Shown one piece after another: positions 57,201 to 64,000 of a DNA stretch of 64,000 nucleotides (position 1 is the stretch's first letter; every line of letters begins with the position of its first letter). The stretch covers positions 1,550,001-1,614,000 of the forward strand of contig NZ_CP032084.1 in the NCBI RefSeq assembly GCF_003600685.1, given 5' to 3'. Under the pieces are notes generated by a model. The model was not told where the DNA came from. It was given only the letters and a program-made list of their open reading frames with translations, and ran no database searches. This stretch comes from Achromobacter sp. B7. Its GTDB lineage: Bacteria; Pseudomonadota; Gammaproteobacteria; Burkholderiales; Burkholderiaceae_B. A program made the position numbers and the translations under genes.

Positions 57201-58055
57201 ATGCAGGCTCTCTGGATGTTGTTGGCGTCCGCCATGTTCGCCATCATGGGGTCGTTCGTGAAGTTCGGCACGGAACACGGCGCGTCGCTGCCGCAGATCG
57301 TGCTTTTTCGCGGGCTGCCTTCCGTCCTACTTTTGCTGCTGTGGGCGCGCGCTGGGCGGCAATCCATCGTTCCGACCAGCTGGAAGTTGCACCTGTGGCG
57401 CAACCTGTCCGGCGTCACGTCGATGTGGCTGGGTTTCTTCGCCATCTCGCACCTGCCGCTGGCCACCGCGACCAGCCTGAACTACACCGCGCCGCTGTTC
57501 ATCGCCTGTTGGATGCTGGGGTGGGGCGGCGCCCAGCGCGACCCGGTCCGCATCCTGGCGGTAGCGTTGGGCTTTCTGGGCGTGATCGCCGTGCTGCGGC
57601 CCAGCATCAATGAAGACCAGTGGCTGGCCGCCGTCATGGGCATGGGCGCGGGCGCCATGTCGGCCATCGCGATGATGCAGATCCGCCAGCTGGGCCGCAT
57701 CGGCGAACCCGAATGGCGCACCGTGCTGTTTTTCTCCGTGGCGGTCTGCGTGTCCAGCATCGCCGGCTTGTGGTTCGAAGGCTGGGGCCACGCCGACTGG
57801 CAGGGCTACGCGTCGCTGTTCGGCGTGGGCGTGGCCGGCATGTTCGGCCAGCTTGCCATGACCCGGGCCTTTGGCATGGGGTCGGCGCTGCTGACGGCGG
57901 CGCTGCAATACAGCACCATTATTTTCGCGGCCTTGCTGGGCATGGGCTTCTGGGGCGACCATCTGGACGCCCTGGCCTGGGCCGGCATGGGCTTGATCAT
58001 TTCCGCGGGCCTGCTGTCGGTGTGGCGCACCATGCGCGACCCGAAGCCGACCTGA
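57201..58055 (+). CDS. EamA/DMT-family transporter
   Basis: A 284-residue ten-helix drug/metabolite exporter with two EamA repeats (helix 1 LWMLLASAMFAIMGSFVKFG). Only 29 bp separate it from the sulfurtransferase gene, so the two are probably co-transcribed. The substrate is not predictable. Divergent from htpX. Confidence 0.88.
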   Translation: MQALWMLLASAMFAIMGSFVKFGTEHGASLPQIVLFRGLPSVLLLLLWARAGRQSIVPTSWKLHLWRNLSGVTSMWLGFFAISHLPLATATSLNYTAPLFIACWMLGWGGAQRDPVRILAVALGFLGVIAVLRPSINEDQWLAAVMGMGAGAMSAIAMMQIRQLGRIGEPEWRTVLFFSVAVCVSSIAGLWFEGWGHADWQGYASLFGVGVAGMFGQLAMTRAFGMGSALLTAALQYSTIIFAALLGMGFWGDHLDALAWAGMGLIISAGLLSVWRTMRDPKPT

Positions 58056-58084
58056 CCCGCCCCCTTCGATCAGGAGCACCCCGA

Positions 58085-58936
58085 ATGACGACCACACTGA
58101 TTTCCGCCGCCGACCTGGCCGCGCGCCTCGATTCGCCCGACGTGCGCGTATTCGATGTGCGACATGACCTGACCAACCACGCCGCCGGCCGCCAGGCCTA
58201 CGACGCCGGACACATCCCCGGCGCCCGTCACCTGGACCACGAAACCGAGCTGGCGGCACCGCGCACCGGCAAGAACGGCCGGCATCCGTTGCCGTCGCGC
58301 GCCGAATTCGGCGGCCTGATGGCGGCTCATGGCGTGACGCCGCAAACGCTGGTCGTGGCGTACGACGCCAGCGGCGGCATGTACGCCGCGCACCTGTGGT
58401 GGATGTTGCGCTGGTTGGGCCATGAACGCGTGGCCGTGCTGGACGGCGGTTGGCAGGCGTGGGTGGCGGCCGGTTTGCCGACCACGACCGACGCCGCGCC
58501 ACCGGTCAAAGCCGGCCAGCCGGTAGAGCCCGGGCAATCGCTGGCCGGGTCGGTCAACGCCCAAGCCGTGCTGGACAACATCGCCCAGCCGGCCTTTACC
58601 GTGATCGACGCGCGCGCGGCCAACCGCTATCGCGGCGAAGTCGAACCCATGGACCCGGTGGCCGGCCACATCCCGGGCGCGCTGAACCGTCCCAACGGCG
58701 AAAACCTGCAAGCCGATGGCCGCTTCAAGTCACCCGAGCAACTGCGCGCCGAATTCGCCGATCTGCTGGGCGACCGCGACCCCAAGGCCGTGGTGCATCA
58801 GTGCGGCTCGGGCATCACCGCGTGCCATAACCTGTTGTCGATGGAAATCGCCGGCCTGTCCGGCTCGCGGCTGTACCCGGGTTCATGGAGCGAATGGTGC
58901 AGCGACCCGTCACGCCCGGTGGCGAAGGGCGCCTGA
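58085..58936 (+). CDS. sseA: 3-mercaptopyruvate sulfurtransferase
   Basis: A 283-residue two-rhodanese-domain enzyme moving sulfur from 3-mercaptopyruvate to thiophilic acceptors. The active cysteine is in HQCGSGITACHN, matching the CG[ST]G[VI]T loop of mercaptopyruvate sulfurtransferases and not the CRKGVT of thiosulfate rhodaneses. AGGAG at 58072-58076. Confidence 0.9.
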   Translation: MTTTLISAADLAARLDSPDVRVFDVRHDLTNHAAGRQAYDAGHIPGARHLDHETELAAPRTGKNGRHPLPSRAEFGGLMAAHGVTPQTLVVAYDASGGMYAAHLWWMLRWLGHERVAVLDGGWQAWVAAGLPTTTDAAPPVKAGQPVEPGQSLAGSVNAQAVLDNIAQPAFTVIDARAANRYRGEVEPMDPVAGHIPGALNRPNGENLQADGRFKSPEQLRAEFADLLGDRDPKAVVHQCGSGITACHNLLSMEIAGLSGSRLYPGSWSEWCSDPSRPVAKGA

Positions 58937-59020
58937 AGCCTCAGGCGCCTGGCCCGCGCACTCGGAAGCGCGGGTTGCGGCGCCCTTGTTGCGTGCGGGC
59001 CGGCGCTGCGCCCCGGTTCG

Positions 59021-59590
59021 CTACCAAATCGCGGCCAGCTTTACGCGGCCCGATACGCTTTCCGCGATTTCCAGAAAGTGATCCAGCGGCGGCGTGGCCA
59101 GGCCGGGAACCTTGGCCATGTCGTCCCAGCGTCTTAGCCGAATCGCGTCCGGCGCGCCCGGCATGCTGGCGAAATCCACCGCCTGGCTCGCATCAAAACT
59201 GCCGCCCTGTAATGCCAGGCTGCGCTTGGAATCCTCGGAGAGCGACGCTTCATATTGCGGCTCCACGTAGCACAGGTAACGCTTGGCTTCGACGTGCAGC
59301 CGGATCGGATCCAGCACCGCCGAACTGAACAGCCCGCGCAGGAACGGCAGCACGAAATACTGGTGTTTGTCGTCGATACCGCGCAGGGTCGGGGTGCCCG
59401 GCCGGTCTGCGATCAGGTGCCCCAGGTCGTGCAGCAGGCTGGCGGTGATCAGGTGTGCGCTGGCGCCGTGGCGCTCGGCCAGCGATGCCGTTTGCAGCGC
59501 GTGGCGCAAATGGCTGACGGATTCACCGTGATATGACCGGTGTCCGCGTTCCAGAAAAATCTGCTCGATGTCTTGCAAGGTCAAGGCCAT
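59021..59590 (-). CDS. HD-domain protein of phosphonate loci (PhnZ-like)
   Basis: A 189-residue HD-fold protein. Metal residues include His in HLRHALQTA, the HD pair in SLLHDLGHLIAD and a downstream HVEAKRYL histidine. In context it matches the HD family associated with phosphonate degradation operons, of which PhnZ, a mixed-valence diiron oxygenase cleaving 2-amino-1-hydroxyethylphosphonate, is the studied member. PhnY, which would make that substrate, is not in the window. Confidence 0.8.
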   Translation of the reverse strand: MALTLQDIEQIFLERGHRSYHGESVSHLRHALQTASLAERHGASAHLITASLLHDLGHLIADRPGTPTLRGIDDKHQYFVLPFLRGLFSSAVLDPIRLHVEAKRYLCYVEPQYEASLSEDSKRSLALQGGSFDASQAVDFASMPGAPDAIRLRRWDDMAKVPGLATPPLDHFLEIAESVSGRVKLAAIW

Positions 59591-59644
59591 GGTTGTCTCC
59601 TGATTGGCCGCAAGGGGGAGGGGGCGGGCAGTGACCCAGTCGGG

Positions 59645-60508
59645 TCAGCCGGCTGCCGGCGCCATCTCCAGGAAGCGCGCGATCAGCTGCACCGGTTGGC
59701 GCTCGCGCAGGCAGTACAGGTATTCATTCATCACGATGTCGGCGCCGTCGATGTCCAGGGCGGCCAGATCGGGATGGGACGGAATCTCGCGCGACGGGAT
59801 CAGGCTGATCCCCAGGCCGCACAGGATGGCCTGCCGGATCGATTCCCGGCTGCCGATCTCCAGCGTGCGCCGCACCGTGACGCCCGCGGCTTGCAGGGCG
59901 TCTTCGGTCAGTTGGCGCGTCATCGAACCGGGCTCGCGCACCAGCAGCGCGTGCTCGGCAAGGTCGGCCAGCCGCACGCGGCCGCGGCGGGCCAGCGGAT
60001 GGTCGCGGTGGGTGACCACGCGGATCGGGTCGGCCGCGATCATCCGCCGATACAGGTGCTTGTCATCCATCAGAAAAGACGACGTGGCAATCTCGATGCG
60101 GTAATCGTGCAGCGCTTGCAGCATCGACTGTGAATTGCCGATCGTGACCGTCAGATCAATGCCGGGGTAGCGCTGGTTGTATCGGCGCACCGTGTCCATG
60201 ATGTAGAACGGGCCGGTGGCGCCGACACGCAGGTTGCCTTCGCGCAGGTCGCTGGCGTCGCGCAGCCGGAAGTCGATCTCGGTTTCCTGCTGCACCAGCT
60301 TTTCCACCATGGGCATCAGATTCTGTCCGGCATCCGACAGGCGCATGCCGCGCCCTTGGCGATGGAACAGTTCGATGCCGTAGCGAGATTCCAGCTGACG
60401 CAGCTGCCCCGTCACGGTGGGTTGGCTGACGCCCAACTGGGCGGCGGCCTTGGTGACGGTGCCGCAGCGGGCCACGGCGTAGAAAGATTTGAGTTCGGCG
60501 ACAAGCAC
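59645..60508 (-). CDS. LysR family regulator of the phosphonate locus
   Basis: A 287-residue LysR regulator. HTH at about 12-31 (VARCGTVTKAAAQLGVSQPT), effector domain thereafter. The GTG at 60508 (MLVAELKSFYAV) puts the HTH in the usual place; a longer frame to 60658 would run into the divergent promoter region. It is divergent from the AEP transporter operon and 54 bp before the HD gene, so it probably controls both sides in response to a phosphonate or its amine precursor. Confidence 0.85.
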   Translation of the reverse strand: MLVAELKSFYAVARCGTVTKAAAQLGVSQPTVTGQLRQLESRYGIELFHRQGRGMRLSDAGQNLMPMVEKLVQQETEIDFRLRDASDLREGNLRVGATGPFYIMDTVRRYNQRYPGIDLTVTIGNSQSMLQALHDYRIEIATSSFLMDDKHLYRRMIAADPIRVVTHRDHPLARRGRVRLADLAEHALLVREPGSMTRQLTEDALQAAGVTVRRTLEIGSRESIRQAILCGLGISLIPSREIPSHPDLAALDIDGADIVMNEYLYCLRERQPVQLIARFLEMAPAAG

Positions 60509-60656
60509 GATGACGGGGGGCGGGAAAGGGACGCAATGCGCAAGACCGCCAGTACACCAAAATAATTTGATGTTTTTATTACTGCATTTGCGCGAAGTGT
60601 CATAAACGCTCAATACGCGGCTTCCATACTGCCTTCGTTCCCAGACCGGAGGCAGC

Positions 60657-61811
60657 ATGCCCCAAGCCGATAACGACCTTTACCCCGCCGGGCCGCCCCA
60701 AGGCGGGCTTGACCCCATTGCGGGCAAAGAGCCCCAGCAAGGGGCAAAGCGTGGCGGCTTTCTGACCGTGCGAAACCTGGTCAAGACGTTTGGCACCCAC
60801 AAGGCGCTGGCCGACGTTTCGCTGGATATCCGTGCCGGAGAACTGGTGTGCCTGCTAGGCCCCTCCGGTTGCGGCAAAACGACGCTGCTGCGCGCGATTG
60901 CCGGGCTGGAGCGCCAGGACAGCGGCACCATCGTGCTGTCGGGCCGCGATATTTCCCATGCCGAACCGCAAGAGCGCGACTACGGCATCCTGTTCCAGTC
61001 CTATGCGCTGTTTCCCAACCTCACGGTCGCCCAGAACGTGGCGTACGGCCTGAGCGGCAAGCGCGCGCATCGCAAGCACGTGGCCCACCGTGTCGAGGAA
61101 ATGCTGACGCTGGTGGGGCTGGCCGGCGCCGCCGACAAGTATCCGGGGCAGATCTCGGGCGGGCAGCAGCAGCGCGTGGCGTTGGCGCGCGCGTTGGCCC
61201 CGTCGCCGTCCCTGTTGCTGTTGGACGAACCGATGTCCGCGCTGGACGCCCGCGTGCGCGAGCATCTGCGTATTGAGTTGCGCGCCTTGCAAAAGCGCCT
61301 GTCCATTACGACGCTGATGGTCACGCACGACCAGGAAGAGGCCATGGTGATGGCCGACCGCATCGCCGTCATGAACGGCGGCGTGATCGAACAGTACGGC
61401 ACGCCGCGCGAGCTGTACCGCCAGCCGGGATCCGCCTTCATCGCCGATTTCGTGGGCGAGGCGAACTGGCTGCCGTTCGAACGCGTGGATGCGCACCGCG
61501 CCCGCGTCGGCCGCCAGGAACTGGCGGTGGACGACACGCTGGATGGCCGATTCGGCAAGCTGTTCGTCCGGCCCGAGGCGGTGCGCGTCAGCATGGCGCG
61601 CCCGGAAGAGCCCAATTCGATGCTGGCCGACGTGCTGGACGGCGTGTTCCTGGGCCGTGGTTACCGCCTGGCCTTGCGGCTGGAAGGCGTGCCCGGGTCC
61701 ACCGTGCATTCCATCGTGTCCCCCGAAATCGGAGACGCCCTGTTGGGTCCTCATGCTGCCAGCCGCTGCTGGGTGGAGCTGCCGCGCCATGCGATTCGCG
61801 CCTACGCTTGA
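60657..61811 (+). CDS. phnT: 2-aminoethylphosphonate ABC transporter, ATP-binding protein
   Basis: A 384-residue ATPase of the spermidine/iron-type importers. Walker A GPSGCGKTT, Q loop FQSYALFPNLT, signature SGGQQQRVALARAL, Walker B LLLLDEPMSALD, H loop VTHDQEEAM, and a TOBE domain at about 290-375. Assignment to 2-aminoethylphosphonate uptake comes from the neighbouring phnX, fused permease and HD gene. Confidence 0.85.
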   Translation: MPQADNDLYPAGPPQGGLDPIAGKEPQQGAKRGGFLTVRNLVKTFGTHKALADVSLDIRAGELVCLLGPSGCGKTTLLRAIAGLERQDSGTIVLSGRDISHAEPQERDYGILFQSYALFPNLTVAQNVAYGLSGKRAHRKHVAHRVEEMLTLVGLAGAADKYPGQISGGQQQRVALARALAPSPSLLLLDEPMSALDARVREHLRIELRALQKRLSITTLMVTHDQEEAMVMADRIAVMNGGVIEQYGTPRELYRQPGSAFIADFVGEANWLPFERVDAHRARVGRQELAVDDTLDGRFGKLFVRPEAVRVSMARPEEPNSMLADVLDGVFLGRGYRLALRLEGVPGSTVHSIVSPEIGDALLGPHAASRCWVELPRHAIRAYA

Positions 61812-61818
61812 TTCCCCC

Positions 61819-63573
61819 ATGACCGGTTCTCCTTCCGTGGCGGAAACGCCGTCGGCTTCGGCTTCGCCCGTGGCCTTGGGCCGCCGCCCCATGCCCGCCT
61901 GGATCGGCTCGTTGGGCCTGACCGTCGGGCAGGGCGCGTTGCTGCTGTTCCTTGTGCTGTTCCTGGCGTTGCCGCTGGCGGCCATCCTGGCCAAGTCCGT
62001 GACGGACAACGACGGCGCCTGGGCTGGCCTGTCGGTGCTTACCGGCATCATCGGCGCAGACGGCTTTCTGGCGATGGTCGGCCGCAGCCTGACGGTGGGC
62101 CTGGTGACGATGTTGCTGGTGGTGCCGTGCGCCTACGGATTTGCCTATGGACTGACGCGTACGCGCCTGCCCGGCAAGGGCCTGTTGCGCACCATCGCCT
62201 TGCTGCCGCTGCTGGCGCCCTCGCTGCTGCCCGGTATCGCCCTGGTCTACCTGCTGGGCAATCAGGGGCTGCTCAAGGGCCTGACCGGCGGCGCCACCAT
62301 CTACGGTTTCTGGGGCATCGTCGTCGGCGAGGCGTTCTACACCTTCCCGCATGCGCTGATGATTTTGTTGACCGGCCTGACGCTGGCCGACGGGCGCCTG
62401 TATGACGCGGCGCGCGCCATGGGCGCCGGCCCGTGGCGCACCTTCCTGACCGTGACCCTGCCCGGCACGCGCTATGCCGTGTTCTCGGCCTGCTGCGTGG
62501 TGTTCACGCTGACTGTCACCGATTTTGGCGTACCCAAGGTGGTGGGCGGCGACTACAACGTGCTGGCGATGGAAGCCTACAAGGCGGTGGTCGGCCAGCA
62601 GAACTTTCCGAAGGGCGCGGCCATCGGCATCCTGCTCTTGCTGCCCGCCTTGCTGACCTTCGTGCTGGACCGGCGCCTGCGGGCCCGCCAGGGCGCGCAG
62701 ATGAGCGGCCGCGCGCAGGCCTACGCGGCAAATCCGAACCGCCGCCGTGATGCTGCTTTCCTGGCGCTGGCCGGCGTGATGGCCGCGTTCCTGCTGCTGA
62801 TCATCGGCGTGGCGGTGTGGGCGTCGTTTGTGAAGATGTGGCCCTACAACCTGTCCATGTCGCTGCGGTCCTACGACTTCGACAACATGGACGGCGGTGG
62901 CTGGCTGGCGTGGCGCAACAGCTTGCAGTTGGCGTTCTTCACCGCCGTGATCGGCACGGCCGTCGTCTTCGTGGGCGCCTGGATGATGGAAAAAGTACCG
63001 GCGCGCGGCCAACTGGGGCGCGGCCTGCGGGGGGCGGTCAGCATGCTGGCGCTGATGCCGATGGCCGTGCCCGGCCTGGTGCTGGGCCTGGGCTACATCT
63101 TCTTTTTCAATAGCCTGATGAATCCGCTGAACGTGCTGTACGGCACCATGCCGCTGCTGATTCTGTGCACGGTCGTCCACTTCTACACCAGCGCCCACCT
63201 CACGGCCGCCACCGCACTGAACGCGCTGGACCCGGAATTCGAAGCCGCGTCCGCGTCGCTGAAGGTGCCGCGCATGACGACGTTCCTGCGCGTCACCCTG
63301 CCGATGTGCTTGCCTGCCGCGCTGGACGTCGCCCGCTATTTGTTTGTATCCGCCATGACGACGGTGTCGGCCGTGGTGTTTCTGTACAGCCCGTCCACGG
63401 TGCTGGCCGCCGTTGCCGTCCTTAACATGGACGACGCCGGCTTCATCGGCCCGGCCGCCGCCATGTGCACGGTAATCATGGCCAGCTCCGCCGTCGCGGC
63501 CCTGCTGCTGCATCTGGCCAGCCGCGCGCTGGTGTCGCGCAGCCAGGCCTGGCGCCGCCCCGTGGCCCTTTGA
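61819..63573 (+). CDS. 2-aminoethylphosphonate ABC transporter, fused permease
   Basis: A 584-residue protein with two full permease domains in one chain. The EAA loops are recognisable in each half (YDAARAMGAGPWRTFLTVTL and FEAASASLKVPRMTTFLRVT). About twelve helices. This fused form is typical of the PhnU2-type system. ATG at 61819 is given; ATG at 61789 would overlap phnT by 23 bp. The substrate-binding protein has not appeared by the window end. Confidence 0.85.
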   Translation: MTGSPSVAETPSASASPVALGRRPMPAWIGSLGLTVGQGALLLFLVLFLALPLAAILAKSVTDNDGAWAGLSVLTGIIGADGFLAMVGRSLTVGLVTMLLVVPCAYGFAYGLTRTRLPGKGLLRTIALLPLLAPSLLPGIALVYLLGNQGLLKGLTGGATIYGFWGIVVGEAFYTFPHALMILLTGLTLADGRLYDAARAMGAGPWRTFLTVTLPGTRYAVFSACCVVFTLTVTDFGVPKVVGGDYNVLAMEAYKAVVGQQNFPKGAAIGILLLLPALLTFVLDRRLRARQGAQMSGRAQAYAANPNRRRDAAFLALAGVMAAFLLLIIGVAVWASFVKMWPYNLSMSLRSYDFDNMDGGGWLAWRNSLQLAFFTAVIGTAVVFVGAWMMEKVPARGQLGRGLRGAVSMLALMPMAVPGLVLGLGYIFFFNSLMNPLNVLYGTMPLLILCTVVHFYTSAHLTAATALNALDPEFEAASASLKVPRMTTFLRVTLPMCLPAALDVARYLFVSAMTTVSAVVFLYSPSTVLAAVAVLNMDDAGFIGPAAAMCTVIMASSAVAALLLHLASRALVSRSQAWRRPVAL

Positions 63574-63597
63574 ACGATTGATTCCAGGATGACCCTT

Positions 63598-64000
63598 ATG
63601 ACTGTTTCTTCCTTACCCGTGCAGCTGGAAGCCGTGATCTTCGACTGGGCCGGCACGCTGGTCGACTTCGGATCATTTGCCCCCACCAAGGTGTTCGTCG
63701 ATGCGTTCTCGCAATTCGGCATGGACGTGTCGCTGAAAGAGGCGCGCGGCCCCATGGGCATGGGCAAGTGGGACCACATCCGCGCGTTGTGCAATCAGCC
63801 GGCCATCGCCGCCCAGTATCAGGCCCAGTTCGGCCGCGTGCCCAGCGACGACGATGTGACGGCCATCTATGAACGCTTCCTGCCGATGCAGATGGAAAAG
63901 GTGGCCCAGTATTCGGCGGCCATCCCCGGCGCTGCCGAGCTGTTGCGCGCGCTGCGCCGTAAAGGCCTGAAGATCGGCTCTTGCTCGGGCTACCCGGACA
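63598..64000 (+). CDS. phnX: Phosphonoacetaldehyde hydrolase, 3' end outside window
   Basis: The first 134 codons of a HAD-superfamily enzyme that splits phosphonoacetaldehyde into acetaldehyde and phosphate. The nucleophile Asp is in [16 protein letters not shown], and the Schiff-base lysine lies in [14 protein letters not shown], a motif specific to PhnX. An ATG three codons earlier (63589) is an alternative start. PhnW, which supplies the aldehyde from 2-aminoethylphosphonate, is probably just outside. Confidence 0.95.
   Translation, partial: MTVSSLPVQLEAVIFDWAGTLVDFGSFAPTKVFVDAFSQFGMDVSLKEARGPMGMGKWDHIRALCNQPAIAAQYQAQFGRVPSDDDVTAIYERFLPMQMEKVAQYSAAIPGAAELLRALRRKGLKIGSCSGYPD

Noticed and set aside
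60597-60615. Possible Pho box upstream of phnT (GTGTCAT half-site)
   Set aside because: Only the first half-site matches CTGTCAT (6 of 7); the second half at the required spacing does not, so phosphate control cannot be supported.
61588-63513. A 641-codon minus-strand open frame opposite the fused permease
   Set aside because: A shadow of a membrane-protein gene; rich in Q, H, R and G, with no motifs.

Overview
The window is a high-GC chromosomal segment of a betaproteobacterium. Gene content and order point to Alcaligenaceae, most likely Achromobacter or a close Bordetella relative: a PaaX-controlled phenylacetate operon, the scpB-rluB-rimP-nusA-infB-rbfA-truB-typA block, orn beside an M48 protease and rsgA, and kynB/kynA. 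This assignment is inferred from gene families; no database search was possible. I see no prophage, insertion sequence, CRISPR array or large foreign island. The segment is ordinary core genome with catabolic and transport genes inserted between housekeeping blocks.

Layout. 1-9 kb: the 3' part of cysN (sulfate activation); a radical SAM protein of the PA0069 family behind a perfect LexA-type box; an unknown small membrane protein; a DMT exporter; rplS; a Nudix CoA pyrophosphatase; the rsgA/M48-protease pair; orn. 9-18.4 kb: divergent paaX and paaABCDE-N-G-I-K, which cover phenylacetyl-CoA formation, epoxidation, isomerisation, aldehyde oxidation and thioester rescue. The later beta-oxidation genes are not here. 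18.4-30.5 kb: a MATE exporter coupled to a GT39-type glycosyltransferase, rpmE2, kynA and kynB (tryptophan to kynurenine) with a possible kynU remnant between them, radC, fkpB-ispH, maiA, and a DegP-type protease beside an OmpR-type two-component system. 30.6-34 kb: tRNA-Thr, tRNA-Asn, a COG0523 GTPase, a LysR regulator and the initiator tRNA-fMet.

34-46 kb is the translation/transcription block: scpB, rluB, rimP, nusA, infB, rbfA, truB and typA, with an intrinsic-terminator-like hairpin 7 nt upstream of the rimP start codon. 46-59 kb: a tautomerase divergent from a LysR regulator, a LOG-family gene divergent from polA, a ZIP transporter with a palindrome over its -10 box, a dienelactone hydrolase, a Na/Pi cotransporter, sdaA, htpX, a DMT exporter and a mercaptopyruvate sulfurtransferase. 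59-64 kb is a phosphonate locus: an HD-domain PhnZ-like protein, a LysR regulator, the 2-aminoethylphosphonate ABC ATPase and fused permease, and the start of phnX, which is cut by the window edge.

The structure least explained by genes is a set of short tandem arrays, mostly with a 12-bp period (others 13 or 15 bp). Their sequences are unrelated. They lie in several intergenic gaps and, in frame, inside disordered parts of three proteins. Other leads are a possibly leaderless SOS-controlled radical SAM gene, a lost kynU, an orphan promoter with a 23-codon ORF in a 650-bp gap, and the attenuator-like rimP leader. I found no clear multi-gene system that is wholly new.
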